Source of the DNA: Sporomusaceae bacterium UBA7701
Lineage (GTDB): Bacteria; Bacillota; Negativicutes; Sporomusales; UBA7701
NCBI GenBank assembly: GCA_002482545.1
Contig: DLGF01000024.1
Location: forward strand, 261,257 to 325,256
DNA: 64,000 bases
Direction of reading: 5' to 3'
Part shown: piece after piece, positions 51,489 through 59,092 of the stretch
Layout: every line of letters starts with the position of its first letter
Position numbering within the stretch: position 1 is the stretch's first letter
Notes under the pieces: generated by a model
What the model saw: only the letters and a program-made list of their open reading frames with translations
Told to the model about the DNA's origin: nothing
Databases searched by the model: none
Position numbers and translations under genes: made by a program

Positions 51489-51998
51489 TCAGGCGTCCTC
51501 TCCTCTTTCGCTTTCTCCGCGGGCGAGCACAAAACACAGGTCGGAAAGCCGGTTTATGAGCACCAACAAGGTTTCGCTCACCGGCTCCTGGCGGGCCAGC
51601 TTCCATAGCTGGCGCTCCGCCCGCCTGGCCACGGTCCGGGCAAGATCGAGGGCGGCTGCGCCCCGCGTATCGCCGGGAATGATAAAATGGGTCAGCGCCG
51701 GAAGATCGGCCTCCCATTGATCAATAGTCTTCTCCACTGCCGCCACCTCCTGCGGCGTTATCCGCGGCTGCCCGCCCAGGGTTGCGACTTCGGCCATTAC
51801 ATTCCACAGCAGCTTCTGCACCGCCAGAACCGCCTCACGGACTTCCGCCTTCTCGCAGCAGGCCCGCGCAAGCCCCAGCGCGGAATCCAGCTCGTCAATG
51901 GTGCCGTATGCCTCGACCCGGAGGCTGTCCTTGGCGACCCGCTCGCCGGAATAGAGGGATGTGGTTCCCTTATCCCCTGTTTTGGTGTAAATTTTCAT
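51489..51998 (-). CDS. PduO-type ATP:cob(I)alamin adenosyltransferase
   Basis: Transfers adenosyl from ATP to cob(I)alamin to give coenzyme B12. Signature MKIYTKTGDKGTTSLYSGERV and VEAYGTIDELDSALGLAR, and C-terminal INRLSDLCFVLAR. ATG at 51998; 169 residues. No B12 riboswitch is visible upstream. Confidence 0.95.
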   Translation of the reverse strand: MKIYTKTGDKGTTSLYSGERVAKDSLRVEAYGTIDELDSALGLARACCEKAEVREAVLAVQKLLWNVMAEVATLGGQPRITPQEVAAVEKTIDQWEADLPALTHFIIPGDTRGAAALDLARTVARRAERQLWKLARQEPVSETLLVLINRLSDLCFVLARGESERGEDA

Positions 51999-52014
51999 GA
52001 TAATCCTCCCGCTT

Positions 52015-52431
52015 CTAGCCCAATAGCTCCTCCGGCGCGAAGAATACTGCGATCTCCCGTTCCGCGCTCGCCGGGCTGTCGGAGCCATGGACAATATTCT
52101 GCCTGATCGCCAGGGCGTAGTCGCCGCGAATGGTCCCCGGAGCGGCGGCCAGGGGATCGGTGGCGCCCATCATGGTCCGCACCGCCTTGACGGCATTGTC
52201 GCCGCCGAGGACCATGGCCACGACCGGCCCTGAGGTAATAAACTCCACCAGGCTGTCAAAGAAAGGTTTATCCCGGTGCTCCGCATAGTGAAGCTCAGCC
52301 TTGCCGCGGGACAGCTTCAACATTTTAAGAGCGCACAGTTTCAGTCCCCGCCGTTCAAACCGGGCGATAATTTCCCCCGCAATCGCCCGCGCCACGCCGT
52401 CCGGTTTTACTAACACCAGCGTTTTTTCCAT
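52015..52431 (-). CDS. ndk: Nucleoside diphosphate kinase
   Basis: Balances NTP pools. KTLVLVKPDGVARA at the start, phospho-His in RQNIVHGSDSPASAEREIAVFF. Start ATG at 52431; 138 residues. Confidence 0.97.
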   Translation of the reverse strand: MEKTLVLVKPDGVARAIAGEIIARFERRGLKLCALKMLKLSRGKAELHYAEHRDKPFFDSLVEFITSGPVVAMVLGGDNAVKAVRTMMGATDPLAAAPGTIRGDYALAIRQNIVHGSDSPASAEREIAVFFAPEELLG

Positions 52432-52487
52432 GCACGATCTTCCTTTCCTGTATATTGCTGCCCAATTCGGCTGACACCAGCAGGCGG

Positions 52488-53561
52488 CTACCGGACAATT
52501 TCCTGATAGGCATCCCAATCCAGGCGTTTCAGCATCGCGACCAGCAGGCGCACGGCGGCGTCATAATCATCCCGGTGAATGATGCTGTTGTGGCTGTGGA
52601 TATATCGCGTGGGAATACTCAAAACCAGGCTCGGCACACCCTGTCCGTGGATATGGATCCGTCCGGCATCCGTGCCGCCGCCCTCAGTGAATTCCAACTG
52701 ATACGGAATATGATTCTTCTCGGCGATTTCGACGGCGAAATCACGCAGCTGCGGCGACGGGATCATACTGGAATCAAAGATGCCTATGGCGACGCCTTGG
52801 CCAAGGAGGCTTGACGCCTGGTCATCGGTCACGCCGGGCGTGTCGCCGGCAACACAGGTATCCACCGCAAAGGCGAAATGGGGATCAACCATGCCGGCGC
52901 TGGTCTTGGCGCCGCGCAATCCCACTTCTTCCTGCACGGTTCCCACTCCGAAAACCACATTGGGATGGGCTTCCCGCTTCAGTTCTTCCAGGACCTCGGC
53001 CATAATCGCGCACCCGATCCGGTTGTCCCAGGCCTTGCCCATCAGCAGCTTATCGTTGGCCATCACCGTGAAGGCGCTGCAAGGCGCTACCGCATCACCG
53101 GGGCGAACGCCGAACTTTTCTTTAGCCTCGCGTTCGTCGGCGGCCCCAATGTCAATGTACATGTCCTTTTTCGCCACTATTTTCTTCCGTTCTTCGGGCG
53201 TCAGGATATGCGGGGGTTTCGAGCCGATCACTCCCGGCACGTCGCCCCGGGCGGTCAAGACGGTGACCCGCTGCCCGAGCATCACCTGTTCCCACCAGCC
53301 CCCCAGCGTGGCGAACTTCAGATATCCTTCCTTGGTAATATGCTTGACCATGAAGCCGATCTCGTCCATGTGGCTGGCTAACATAATGCGTGGTGCTTCC
53401 GAGAACCCCTGCTTTTTAAAAATCACGCTGCCGATATTGTCGGCGCTTACCTCCGCAACTCCGGCAAGACGTTCTTTCAGCATATCCCTTACGCGGTGCT
53501 CAAACCCCGAAGGCCCGGGAACCTCGGATATGCTCTTCAGCCAGGCTAGCGACTTATCCAC
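52488..53561 (-). CDS. M42-family metallo-aminopeptidase
   Basis: Di-metal exopeptidase/deblocking aminopeptidase (also annotated glutamyl aminopeptidase or endoglucanase M). Metal and catalytic residues: ASHMDEIGF, KAWDNRIGCA, GTVQEEVGLRGA, VDTCVAGDTPG and a C-terminal GGGTDAGRIH. The GTG at 53561 follows GGAGGG; the frame has 31 extra codons. 357 residues. Confidence 0.94.
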   Translation of the reverse strand: MDKSLAWLKSISEVPGPSGFEHRVRDMLKERLAGVAEVSADNIGSVIFKKQGFSEAPRIMLASHMDEIGFMVKHITKEGYLKFATLGGWWEQVMLGQRVTVLTARGDVPGVIGSKPPHILTPEERKKIVAKKDMYIDIGAADEREAKEKFGVRPGDAVAPCSAFTVMANDKLLMGKAWDNRIGCAIMAEVLEELKREAHPNVVFGVGTVQEEVGLRGAKTSAGMVDPHFAFAVDTCVAGDTPGVTDDQASSLLGQGVAIGIFDSSMIPSPQLRDFAVEIAEKNHIPYQLEFTEGGGTDAGRIHIHGQGVPSLVLSIPTRYIHSHNSIIHRDDYDAAVRLLVAMLKRLDWDAYQEIVR

Positions 53562-53670
53562 AATAATCCCTCCAATCTCTATCCGGTAGTTTGCGGCGAA
53601 GCAAAAGGCCCTATACCTTACCACCATTATATGGAGAGGGCAATTCGTTGTCAAAAACCAAAAAAATAAT

Positions 53671-53696
53671 CCTGCAGTCCATTGCTGATCTGCAGG
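53671..53696 (-). terminator. Rho-independent terminator after speD
   Basis: 7-bp arms CCTGCAG / CTGCAGG (53671-53677, 53690-53696) followed on the minus strand by ATTATTTTTTT. Confidence 0.85.
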
Positions 53697-53750
53697 AAAC
53701 TAATCAACCGCAAAACTCCTATACGCTTCAAGGAGAATAAAAACCCCTCC

Positions 53751-54134
53751 TTAAGACACTTTTTGAGCAACCGGCTCTTTCATTTGACCCCGCTTGACTT
53801 CTGTGGCGTCAACATCCGATGCCTGAAATCTCTCCACCATAAAACGACATGCTTCCCAAGGATCGACACGCTCGCCGCAGGTAAACACGTCAACCGCGGC
53901 GTATGCCAATTCAGGCCAAGTGTGGATGGCGAGATGGGACTCCGAGATTACGACGACTCCGCTTACTCCCTGCGGGCTGAATTTGTGAAAAGCCACCTCC
54001 CGCACCTCGGCGCCGGCTTCCAATGCCGCATCCACCATTACCCGTTCCACTTTTGCAACATCATTCAGGATTGTTGCATTGCAACCGTGGAATTCAGCCA
54101 AAATGTGACGTCCCAAGGCGTTCAACTCATCCAT
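53751..54134 (-). CDS. speD: S-adenosylmethionine decarboxylase
   Basis: Makes decarboxylated SAM for spermidine synthesis; self-cleaving pyruvoyl enzyme. Cleavage Ser in VISESHLAIHTWPE, followed by DVFTCGERVDPW with the proton-donor Cys. The ATG at 54134 has AGGAGG almost on top of it (2-base gap); a TTG at 54149 gives five extra residues. Length about 127. No speE is adjacent. Confidence 0.93.
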   Translation of the reverse strand: MDELNALGRHILAEFHGCNATILNDVAKVERVMVDAALEAGAEVREVAFHKFSPQGVSGVVVISESHLAIHTWPELAYAAVDVFTCGERVDPWEACRFMVERFQASDVDATEVKRGQMKEPVAQKVS

Positions 54135-54165
54135 TACCTCCTTTGCCAATGAGCAATCAAATCAA

Positions 54166-54193
54166 TTTTAGCAAATCACCGCAAAAAGTCAAT
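54166..54193 (-). promoter_or_regulatory. Promoter of speD
   Basis: TTGACT (54193-54188), 16-bp spacer and TAAAAT (54171-54166) on the minus strand. An AT-rich perfect 9-bp inverted repeat lies just upstream at about 54192-54212. Confidence 0.75.
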
Positions 54194-54257
54194 ATATTAA
54201 AATAATATATTCGATCCGCTTGCAAACGTGCCGGATTAAGGGCTAAAACCGGCGATT

Positions 54258-55016
54258 TCAGCCCTTGACAATCCGATTGGTCAGTTCGCCAATTCCTTCC
54301 AATTCCACGGAAACGGTGTCGCCGGCTTCCATCGGTCCGACCCCCGAAGGAGTGCCGGTCAGAATAACATCCCCGGGGTAAAGCGTCATAACCTCGGATA
54401 CAAAGGCGAGAAGCTCCGGCACCTTGAAAATCAGGTTGCCGGTATGGGAGGCCTGCTTGACCTTCCCGTTCCGGTAAAGCTTTATGGCCACGTTGCCGGG
54501 ATCGATCGCCGTTTCGATGCAGGGACCCAGCGGCAAGAAGGTATCGAAGGATTTGGCCCGGGTCCATTGGCCGTCCTTGTGCTGCAAATCGCGGGCAGTC
54601 ACGTCGTTGGCGCAAGTGTAGCCGAGTATATAATCAGCCGCCTCGGCAGCCGCAACATTTTTGGCCTGCCGTTTCACGACAATTGCCAGTTCGGCTTCAA
54701 ACTGAAGATTACGGCTGATCGCGGGATACACAATGGCTTCATCCGGACCCACCAGGGCCGACGACGGCTTGAGAAAAATCAGCGGTTCGGCGGGAAGGGG
54801 CAAATTCATTTCCTTGGCGTGGTCATGATAGTTAAGACCTACGCAGACCGCCTTACTTGGCGCGCAAGGCGCCAAAAGCCGGACACTGTTCAGCGGCACC
54901 AGACGTTCGGTCACCCGGTAGTTCCCGAAAAAATCGCCTTCAATTACCCGGATGATGTCCTGTTCAAGAACGCCGGCTAAGACAGCCGTATTATCCTGGA
55001 ATCTTACTAATTTCAT
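54258..55016 (-). CDS. Fumarylacetoacetate hydrolase-family protein
   Basis: Enzyme of the FAH/HpcE fold that acts on dicarbonyl-type acids; substrate not clear here (acylpyruvase or oxaloacetate tautomerase/decarboxylase are common). Motifs CVGLNYHDHAKEMN, metal site EAELAIVVKR (E-x-E), GYTCANDVTARDLQ and LLTGTPSGVGPM-like end. 252 residues. Not clearly operonic. Confidence 0.93.
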   Translation of the reverse strand: MKLVRFQDNTAVLAGVLEQDIIRVIEGDFFGNYRVTERLVPLNSVRLLAPCAPSKAVCVGLNYHDHAKEMNLPLPAEPLIFLKPSSALVGPDEAIVYPAISRNLQFEAELAIVVKRQAKNVAAAEAADYILGYTCANDVTARDLQHKDGQWTRAKSFDTFLPLGPCIETAIDPGNVAIKLYRNGKVKQASHTGNLIFKVPELLAFVSEVMTLYPGDVILTGTPSGVGPMEAGDTVSVELEGIGELTNRIVKG

Positions 55017-55103
55017 TCTCCAGCCTCCTCTTACTCTTTATAGTATTCATTCGGCCGGGGGAACGATATTCCTCCGCCCATCCGGCAGGAATCGGCGCCA
55101 AAA

Positions 55104-55454
55104 AGAAAAACCCCTGAATTTCAGGGGTTTAGAATGTAGATAGACCTAGGCTGGGTAGAAAGGTCCAGATGCACGTCCTGATTTCGTGAGTTCTTTCAGC
55201 GTCCGTTGCTTATCTGCAAATAGACTCACGAACCGTGTGCGGGCCGCACCGGAAGAGCGTGCTACCGTTTCCTCTGAGACTTGTTTGCTGCTATTGTTTG
55301 CACAAAGCATGGTTTAACAGCATCGTAAGCGTACTTGGGTCGTACGCAAGCAAACGCTCTGAGGAGCAAGTGCGCAAGTTCTTAGCGCGTATGCGCTTAG
55401 AACTGCGGCCTACCTCTTGCGGGTGCGACGCAGATGGGCCTTTATCCCCAGCCG
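55104..55454 (-). ncRNA. Candidate structured non-coding RNA
   Basis: A gap of about 340 bases between htpX and the FAH gene folds like an RNA. An 18-base closing helix (55149-55166 with 55436-55453; 16 of 18 pair) encloses several helices: perfect 9-bp 55183-55191/55224-55232, a short GTGCGG hairpin at 55235-55250, GTTTGCT/AGCAAAC within 55271-55364, GCGTAC/GTACGC at 55329-55347, and a 12-bp hairpin at 55377-55404. On the minus strand it ends at a good terminator (55130-55108). It does not match tmRNA, RNase P RNA or SRP RNA. A long htpX 3' UTR is the alternative. Confidence 0.5.
55108..55130 (-). terminator. Rho-independent terminator downstream of htpX / candidate ncRNA
   Basis: Perfect 11-bp arms (55108-55118, 55120-55130) around one base, followed on the minus strand by TTCTTTTT. 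It ends transcription from htpX or the candidate RNA. Confidence 0.88.
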
Positions 55455-55472
55455 GGAAATCTGCTTTCGGTA

Positions 55473-56339
55473 CTACCGCATCCGTCCGGCCAGCTCCTTC
55501 AGCCGGGCCACCCGGTCGGCGGTGGAGGGATGAGTGGTGAAAAGTCCGGCAATCCAGCTTCCGGCTCCCGCAAAGGGATTGACGATAAACAGGTGCGAGG
55601 TGGCCGGGGTTGCCTCCGGCATGACCCGGTGCTTGGCATAATGCTCGATCTTCTGCAAAGCGCTGGCGAGGGCCAGCGGATTGCCCGACATTCTCCCGCC
55701 GGTTTCGTCAGCCTGAAATTCCCGGGACCGGGAAATCCCCAGCTGAATCAAGGTGGCGGCGATCGGGGCAAGGACAATCATGAAGATAAACCCGAAGATG
55801 CCGCCGCCGTTGTCGTCGTCGCTATTGCCGCGCCCGAAGCCGAAAATCGCGGCGTATTGGGCCATGTGCGCAATCATGGTGATAACGCCGGCCAGCGTCG
55901 CGACAATTGTGCTGATCAGCGTGTCGCGGTTCCTGACGTGAGACAGCTCGTGGGCCACCACGCCTTCCAATTCCTCGTAGTTCAGGGCCCGCATGATGCC
56001 GGTCGTCACCGCCACGGCGGCGTGTTCCGGATCGCGTCCGGTGGCAAAAGCATTGGGCACGTCGGTATCGACAATGTACACCTTCGGCATGGGGAGCTTG
56101 GCTTTTTGCGCCAGGCCCGAAACCATCCGGATGAGGTCGGGAGCCTGCTGAGGCGTTACCTCGCGGGCGCCGTACATGCTCAGTACGATTTTATCGCTAT
56201 ACCAGTAGCTGACAAAATTCATCAGAATAGAGATAACCAGCATGAAGCTCATGCCTCTCGTTCCGCCGAACATGGCCCCCACCGCCAGAAGAAGCCCGGT
56301 CATGGTAGCCAAAAGCAGCGTCGTCTTTAACGAATTCAT
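55473..56339 (-). CDS. htpX: HtpX-like membrane zinc metalloprotease
   Basis: M48-family protease for quality control of membrane proteins. Two N-terminal helices, then the zinc site VVAHELSHVRNRDTL, two more helices around TLAGVITMIAHMA and FMIVLAPIAATLIQLG, and the third ligand region SREFQADETGGRM. 288 residues; AGGAGGTG precedes the ATG. Confidence 0.95.
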   Translation of the reverse strand: MNSLKTTLLLATMTGLLLAVGAMFGGTRGMSFMLVISILMNFVSYWYSDKIVLSMYGAREVTPQQAPDLIRMVSGLAQKAKLPMPKVYIVDTDVPNAFATGRDPEHAAVAVTTGIMRALNYEELEGVVAHELSHVRNRDTLISTIVATLAGVITMIAHMAQYAAIFGFGRGNSDDDNGGGIFGFIFMIVLAPIAATLIQLGISRSREFQADETGGRMSGNPLALASALQKIEHYAKHRVMPEATPATSHLFIVNPFAGAGSWIAGLFTTHPSTADRVARLKELAGRMR

Positions 56340-56488
56340 TCTTTAACCCACCTCCTAGTTTCAGTAGGCAGCTTTGTCGTCTGTTTATATAGTCTGAGGC
56401 AGAGTATGAATCGACTATACGCAGTAATCCCTCCCATATAGTTTCTAAAACTATTATAAGTAGTTTTCTATGAATTCACAACAGCCAA

Positions 56489-56926
56489 TTATCGTGTTTC
56501 CAACCGGTCTTTGATGGCCTTAAGCATATTTTCGCTGTTGGTCCGCACTTTTTTCTTCAGGATGGGGTTTAGCAAGCCCGCAATCATCGGGACGCCGAAT
56601 TCAAAGTCAACGGTCAGCTTGATCTCCGTCCCCTCCGCCAGGGGCGTCAGCACCCATTCCCCCTCGAACTTCCGCAGGTCGCCGTCGAGCTGGCGGTAGC
56701 GGATGTGCATCCCGGCGTCATCGAAGTCATCCCGCTCCGTCCATTTGATAATACGGCCGTCCACATTGGACACCCACCGGGTGACGGTCGCGTTCGCCTC
56801 CCGCTCCACGACCTCCACGCTCACCAAATCCGGCATAAACTCCGGGTATTTCTCCATTTCCTTGATGATCGGATAGATGTCCGCTGCCTTGGCCATCACC
56901 GGCAGTGTCACTTCTACATACGGCAT
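56489..56926 (-). CDS. SRPBCC (START-like) protein, COQ10/aromatase type
   Basis: 145-residue lipid-binding-fold protein. Landmarks KEMEKYPEFMPDLVSVEVVE and EGTEIKLTVDFEFGVP with the long C-terminal helix, typical of the polyketide cyclase/COQ10 branch. Ligand unknown. Its start lies 12 bases after the aminotransferase stop, so they are likely co-transcribed. Confidence 0.88.
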   Translation of the reverse strand: MPYVEVTLPVMAKAADIYPIIKEMEKYPEFMPDLVSVEVVEREANATVTRWVSNVDGRIIKWTERDDFDDAGMHIRYRQLDGDLRKFEGEWVLTPLAEGTEIKLTVDFEFGVPMIAGLLNPILKKKVRTNSENMLKAIKDRLETR

Positions 56927-56938
56927 GATCCAGCCCTC

Positions 56939-58192
56939 CTATAGATCCTCAATCATATCCTGAGCGGCCTCGACCCCATGGGCAAAAGCCTCCAATACCG
57001 TGTCCACCTGGGTTTGGCTGATCGAAAGCGGCGGCTCGATCCGGATTACCTTGGGGTTATTCAGCGTATAGGCAACCAGCACGCTGCGGTTGATCAACTC
57101 GGACATTAAAAACCCGCCGATTCCTTCCTTCTGCAACTCGACCCCGATCATCAGACCCCGTCCTCGGACTTCCCTGATCACCTCCGGGTAATCCTGGGCC
57201 AATACCTTAAGCCGCCCCGTAAAGTAGGCTCCCGTATTGGCGGCTTTTTCCGCCAGTCCCTCTTCCCGGATTACGCCGATGGCCGCCGCCGCGGCGGCGC
57301 AGGCCAAAGGGTTCCCGCCGAAGGTCGAGGTATGCAGGAAAGGGGCGGTTACGTATTTTTCCCAGATATGCGGCCGCGCGGTGAAAGCCCCGATCGGCAT
57401 CACCCCGCCGCCCAGCGCCTTGGCGGTGGCCATTATGTCGGGAACCACCTGATAGTGGTCCACCGCGAACATCTTCCCGGTACGGCCAAGGCCGGTCTGC
57501 ACTTCGTCGCAGATGAGCAGCGCGCCATGACGGTCGCAAATCTCCCGCGCCTTGGGCAAGTAATCATCCGGGGGCACGATGATGCCCCCCTCGCCCTGAA
57601 TGGGTTCGAGAATTACGGCGGCGGTATCGGCGTCCACGGCTTGTTCCAGCGCCGCCGCGTCCCCGAAAGGAACATGGCTGAAACCGGTCAGCAGCGGACG
57701 GAAAGGATCGCGGAACAGATCCCTGCCCGTGGCGCTGAGGGCTCCCAGCGTTTTGCCGTGGAAGGAGTTCAAAGCAGCGACGACTTTGCTTCGTCCGGTG
57801 TGGATCCGCGCCAGTTTCAGCGCTCCCTCCACTGCTTCCGTGCCGCTGTTGCCGATGAAGCTATATTGAAGATCGCCCGGCGTAATTTCGGCCAGCAGCG
57901 CAGCCAGGTCCGCCATGGGCTTGTCGAAGAGAACCTTGCTGGACATCGGCATCCGGTCAAGCTGTCCTTTTACAGCCTCCACGACCTTGGGATGGCGATG
58001 CCCCAGGCTGAATACCCCGTACCCGCCCAGGCAGTCGATATATTCCTTTCCGTCAATATCCCGGATAACGCTGCCCTGGGCTTCCCATTCCACCGTCGCC
58101 AGGCCCATGAACCGAAATAATTTCGCCACGGCCGGGTTGACAAATTGTTCGTACTTATCGATGGTTTCCGAAATAACCTTCCCTTTATCCAT
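56939..58192 (-). CDS. Class III aminotransferase (putrescine/ornithine type)
   Basis: PLP enzyme of the ornithine/putrescine aminotransferase group. GNSGTEAVEGALKLAR, NSFHGKTLGALSATG, CDEVQTGLGRTGKMF and PLP-Lys in ATAKALGGGVMP. N-terminal FRFMGLATVEWEAQGS resembles PatA-like enzymes more than ArgD. 417 residues. Putrescine, ornithine or a related amine is the likely donor; cannot be decided from sequence alone. Confidence 0.92.
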   Translation of the reverse strand: MDKGKVISETIDKYEQFVNPAVAKLFRFMGLATVEWEAQGSVIRDIDGKEYIDCLGGYGVFSLGHRHPKVVEAVKGQLDRMPMSSKVLFDKPMADLAALLAEITPGDLQYSFIGNSGTEAVEGALKLARIHTGRSKVVAALNSFHGKTLGALSATGRDLFRDPFRPLLTGFSHVPFGDAAALEQAVDADTAAVILEPIQGEGGIIVPPDDYLPKAREICDRHGALLICDEVQTGLGRTGKMFAVDHYQVVPDIMATAKALGGGVMPIGAFTARPHIWEKYVTAPFLHTSTFGGNPLACAAAAAAIGVIREEGLAEKAANTGAYFTGRLKVLAQDYPEVIREVRGRGLMIGVELQKEGIGGFLMSELINRSVLVAYTLNNPKVIRIEPPLSISQTQVDTVLEAFAHGVEAAQDMIEDL

Positions 58193-58270
58193 CGCTCACA
58201 CCTCCCCGTATATCTGGTATCCTTTTCTATTTGTGGCAAGGCAATCCCTTTTTTATACCTAGTAAAAAAA

Positions 58271-58285
58271 CGCACCATCGGTGCG
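58271..58285 (-). terminator. Rho-independent terminator of the small membrane protein gene
   Basis: 6-bp arms CGCACC / GGTGCG (58271-58276, 58280-58285) followed on the minus strand by TTTTTTT, upstream of the aminotransferase gene. Confidence 0.8.
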
Positions 58286-58352
58286 CTTTCTTTTGCTTCG
58301 GCGCGGCTTTGTAAGGAAGCCGGCCGGGCGTCCGCCGGGGCTTTATCTTCCG

Positions 58353-58520
58353 TCACAGCATAAACACCAGCCGGTATACCGGCAGCGCCAGTCCGGCCAG
58401 CACAAGCGCCATTACGCCCCAAGCGCCGAGTTGGTTTCCTTCCTGCTTCAGCCACCGGGCGTAGGTCAAAGCGTGAAATCCCGCAAGAGCGGTAAGGGCA
58501 ATATAAACGTAATCAGACAT
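58353..58520 (-). CDS. Small membrane protein, unknown
   Basis: 55 residues with two hydrophobic segments (YVYIALTALAGFHALTYA and GVMALVLAGLALPVYRLVFML). The ATG at 58520 follows GGGATGGG; the longer frame to 58610 lacks a ribosome site. No family recognised. A terminator directly follows, which supports expression. Confidence 0.6.
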   Translation of the reverse strand: MSDYVYIALTALAGFHALTYARWLKQEGNQLGAWGVMALVLAGLALPVYRLVFML

Positions 58521-58706
58521 AGCACCCATCCCTAGCGATTTGACGGTAGTATGCGCATAAGCCGGGCGCTTCAAACCTGATCGCTCCCCATCCCCGGCGG
58601 ATACCCGCAACCTGCGGAAGACATTTTCAGATTTGCCGCAAGAACCTATTTATTTTCTTTCACATAACATATATCAGAAACACCAAAGAATAGGAGGCCC
58701 TGCTTA

Positions 58707-59024
58707 ATGCATTGCTATCACAATAGCTTGCCGTATAGAGAATACATCATTATCGGTTCTCCGGAATGCGGCTATATCGGGTTCGGCTGGCCCATCCGCC
58801 ATGACTGCTACCGCCGCCGCCGTCGTTGCCGGAAACACCGCCATCACCGCTACTATCACGACTCCTGCAGCCACTATCCCTACAGCCGTTATCCCTTTTT
58901 CCGGTCCCATCCATCTTTCCAGTCCTACGGCTGCGCGGATCAGTCCTACGGCTGCGCGGATCAATCCCTTGACGGCTGCCTTTTCCCGCCCCTTCCCTAC
59001 TGCTGTGAAGACTATCCCTTCTAG
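58707..59024 (+). CDS. Small Tyr/His/Arg/Cys-rich protein, spore-coat-like
   Basis: 105 residues with extreme composition: Arg runs (CYRRRRRCRKHRHH), many Tyr, His and Cys, and a duplicated heptapeptide SYGCADQ from a 21-bp tandem repeat. A good ribosome site AGGAGG lies nine bases ahead of the ATG, and a strong hairpin follows the stop. No family recognised. The composition is reminiscent of spore coat proteins; that role is inference. The overlapping frame at 58801-59133 and the antisense frame at 58704-58964 read as low-complexity shadows. Confidence 0.6.
   Translation: MHCYHNSLPYREYIIIGSPECGYIGFGWPIRHDCYRRRRRCRKHRHHRYYHDSCSHYPYSRYPFFRSHPSFQSYGCADQSYGCADQSLDGCLFPPLPYCCEDYPF
58923..58964 (+). 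repeat. Tandem 21-bp duplication
   Basis: Two exact adjacent 21-bp copies within the small Tyr/Cys-rich gene, encoding the doubled heptapeptide SYGCADQ. Confidence 0.85.
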
Positions 59025-59033
59025 GTTACATCA

Positions 59034-59063
59034 GGATAGCCAGCACGAGTGTGCTGGCTATCC
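59034..59063. terminator. Strong hairpin between the small gene and the hydratase gene
   Basis: Perfect 13-bp arms (59034-59046, 59051-59063) with a 4-base loop; no T-run on either strand. It lies between the two convergent stops and may act as an mRNA end. Confidence 0.6.
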
Positions 59064-59092
59064 CAAGCTGTCCCAAGGCCCCTCCGGCAGCG

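Noticed and set aside
55230..55265. Possible group II intron domain V (minus strand reads like GCACACGGTTC)
   Set aside because: The catalytic AGC triad and the GAAA-type loop are missing, and no reverse transcriptase or intron ends are seen.
55235..55540. 101-codon plus-strand frame between FAH and htpX
   Set aside because: It runs through the helices of the structured segment and into htpX on the other strand, with no ribosome site.
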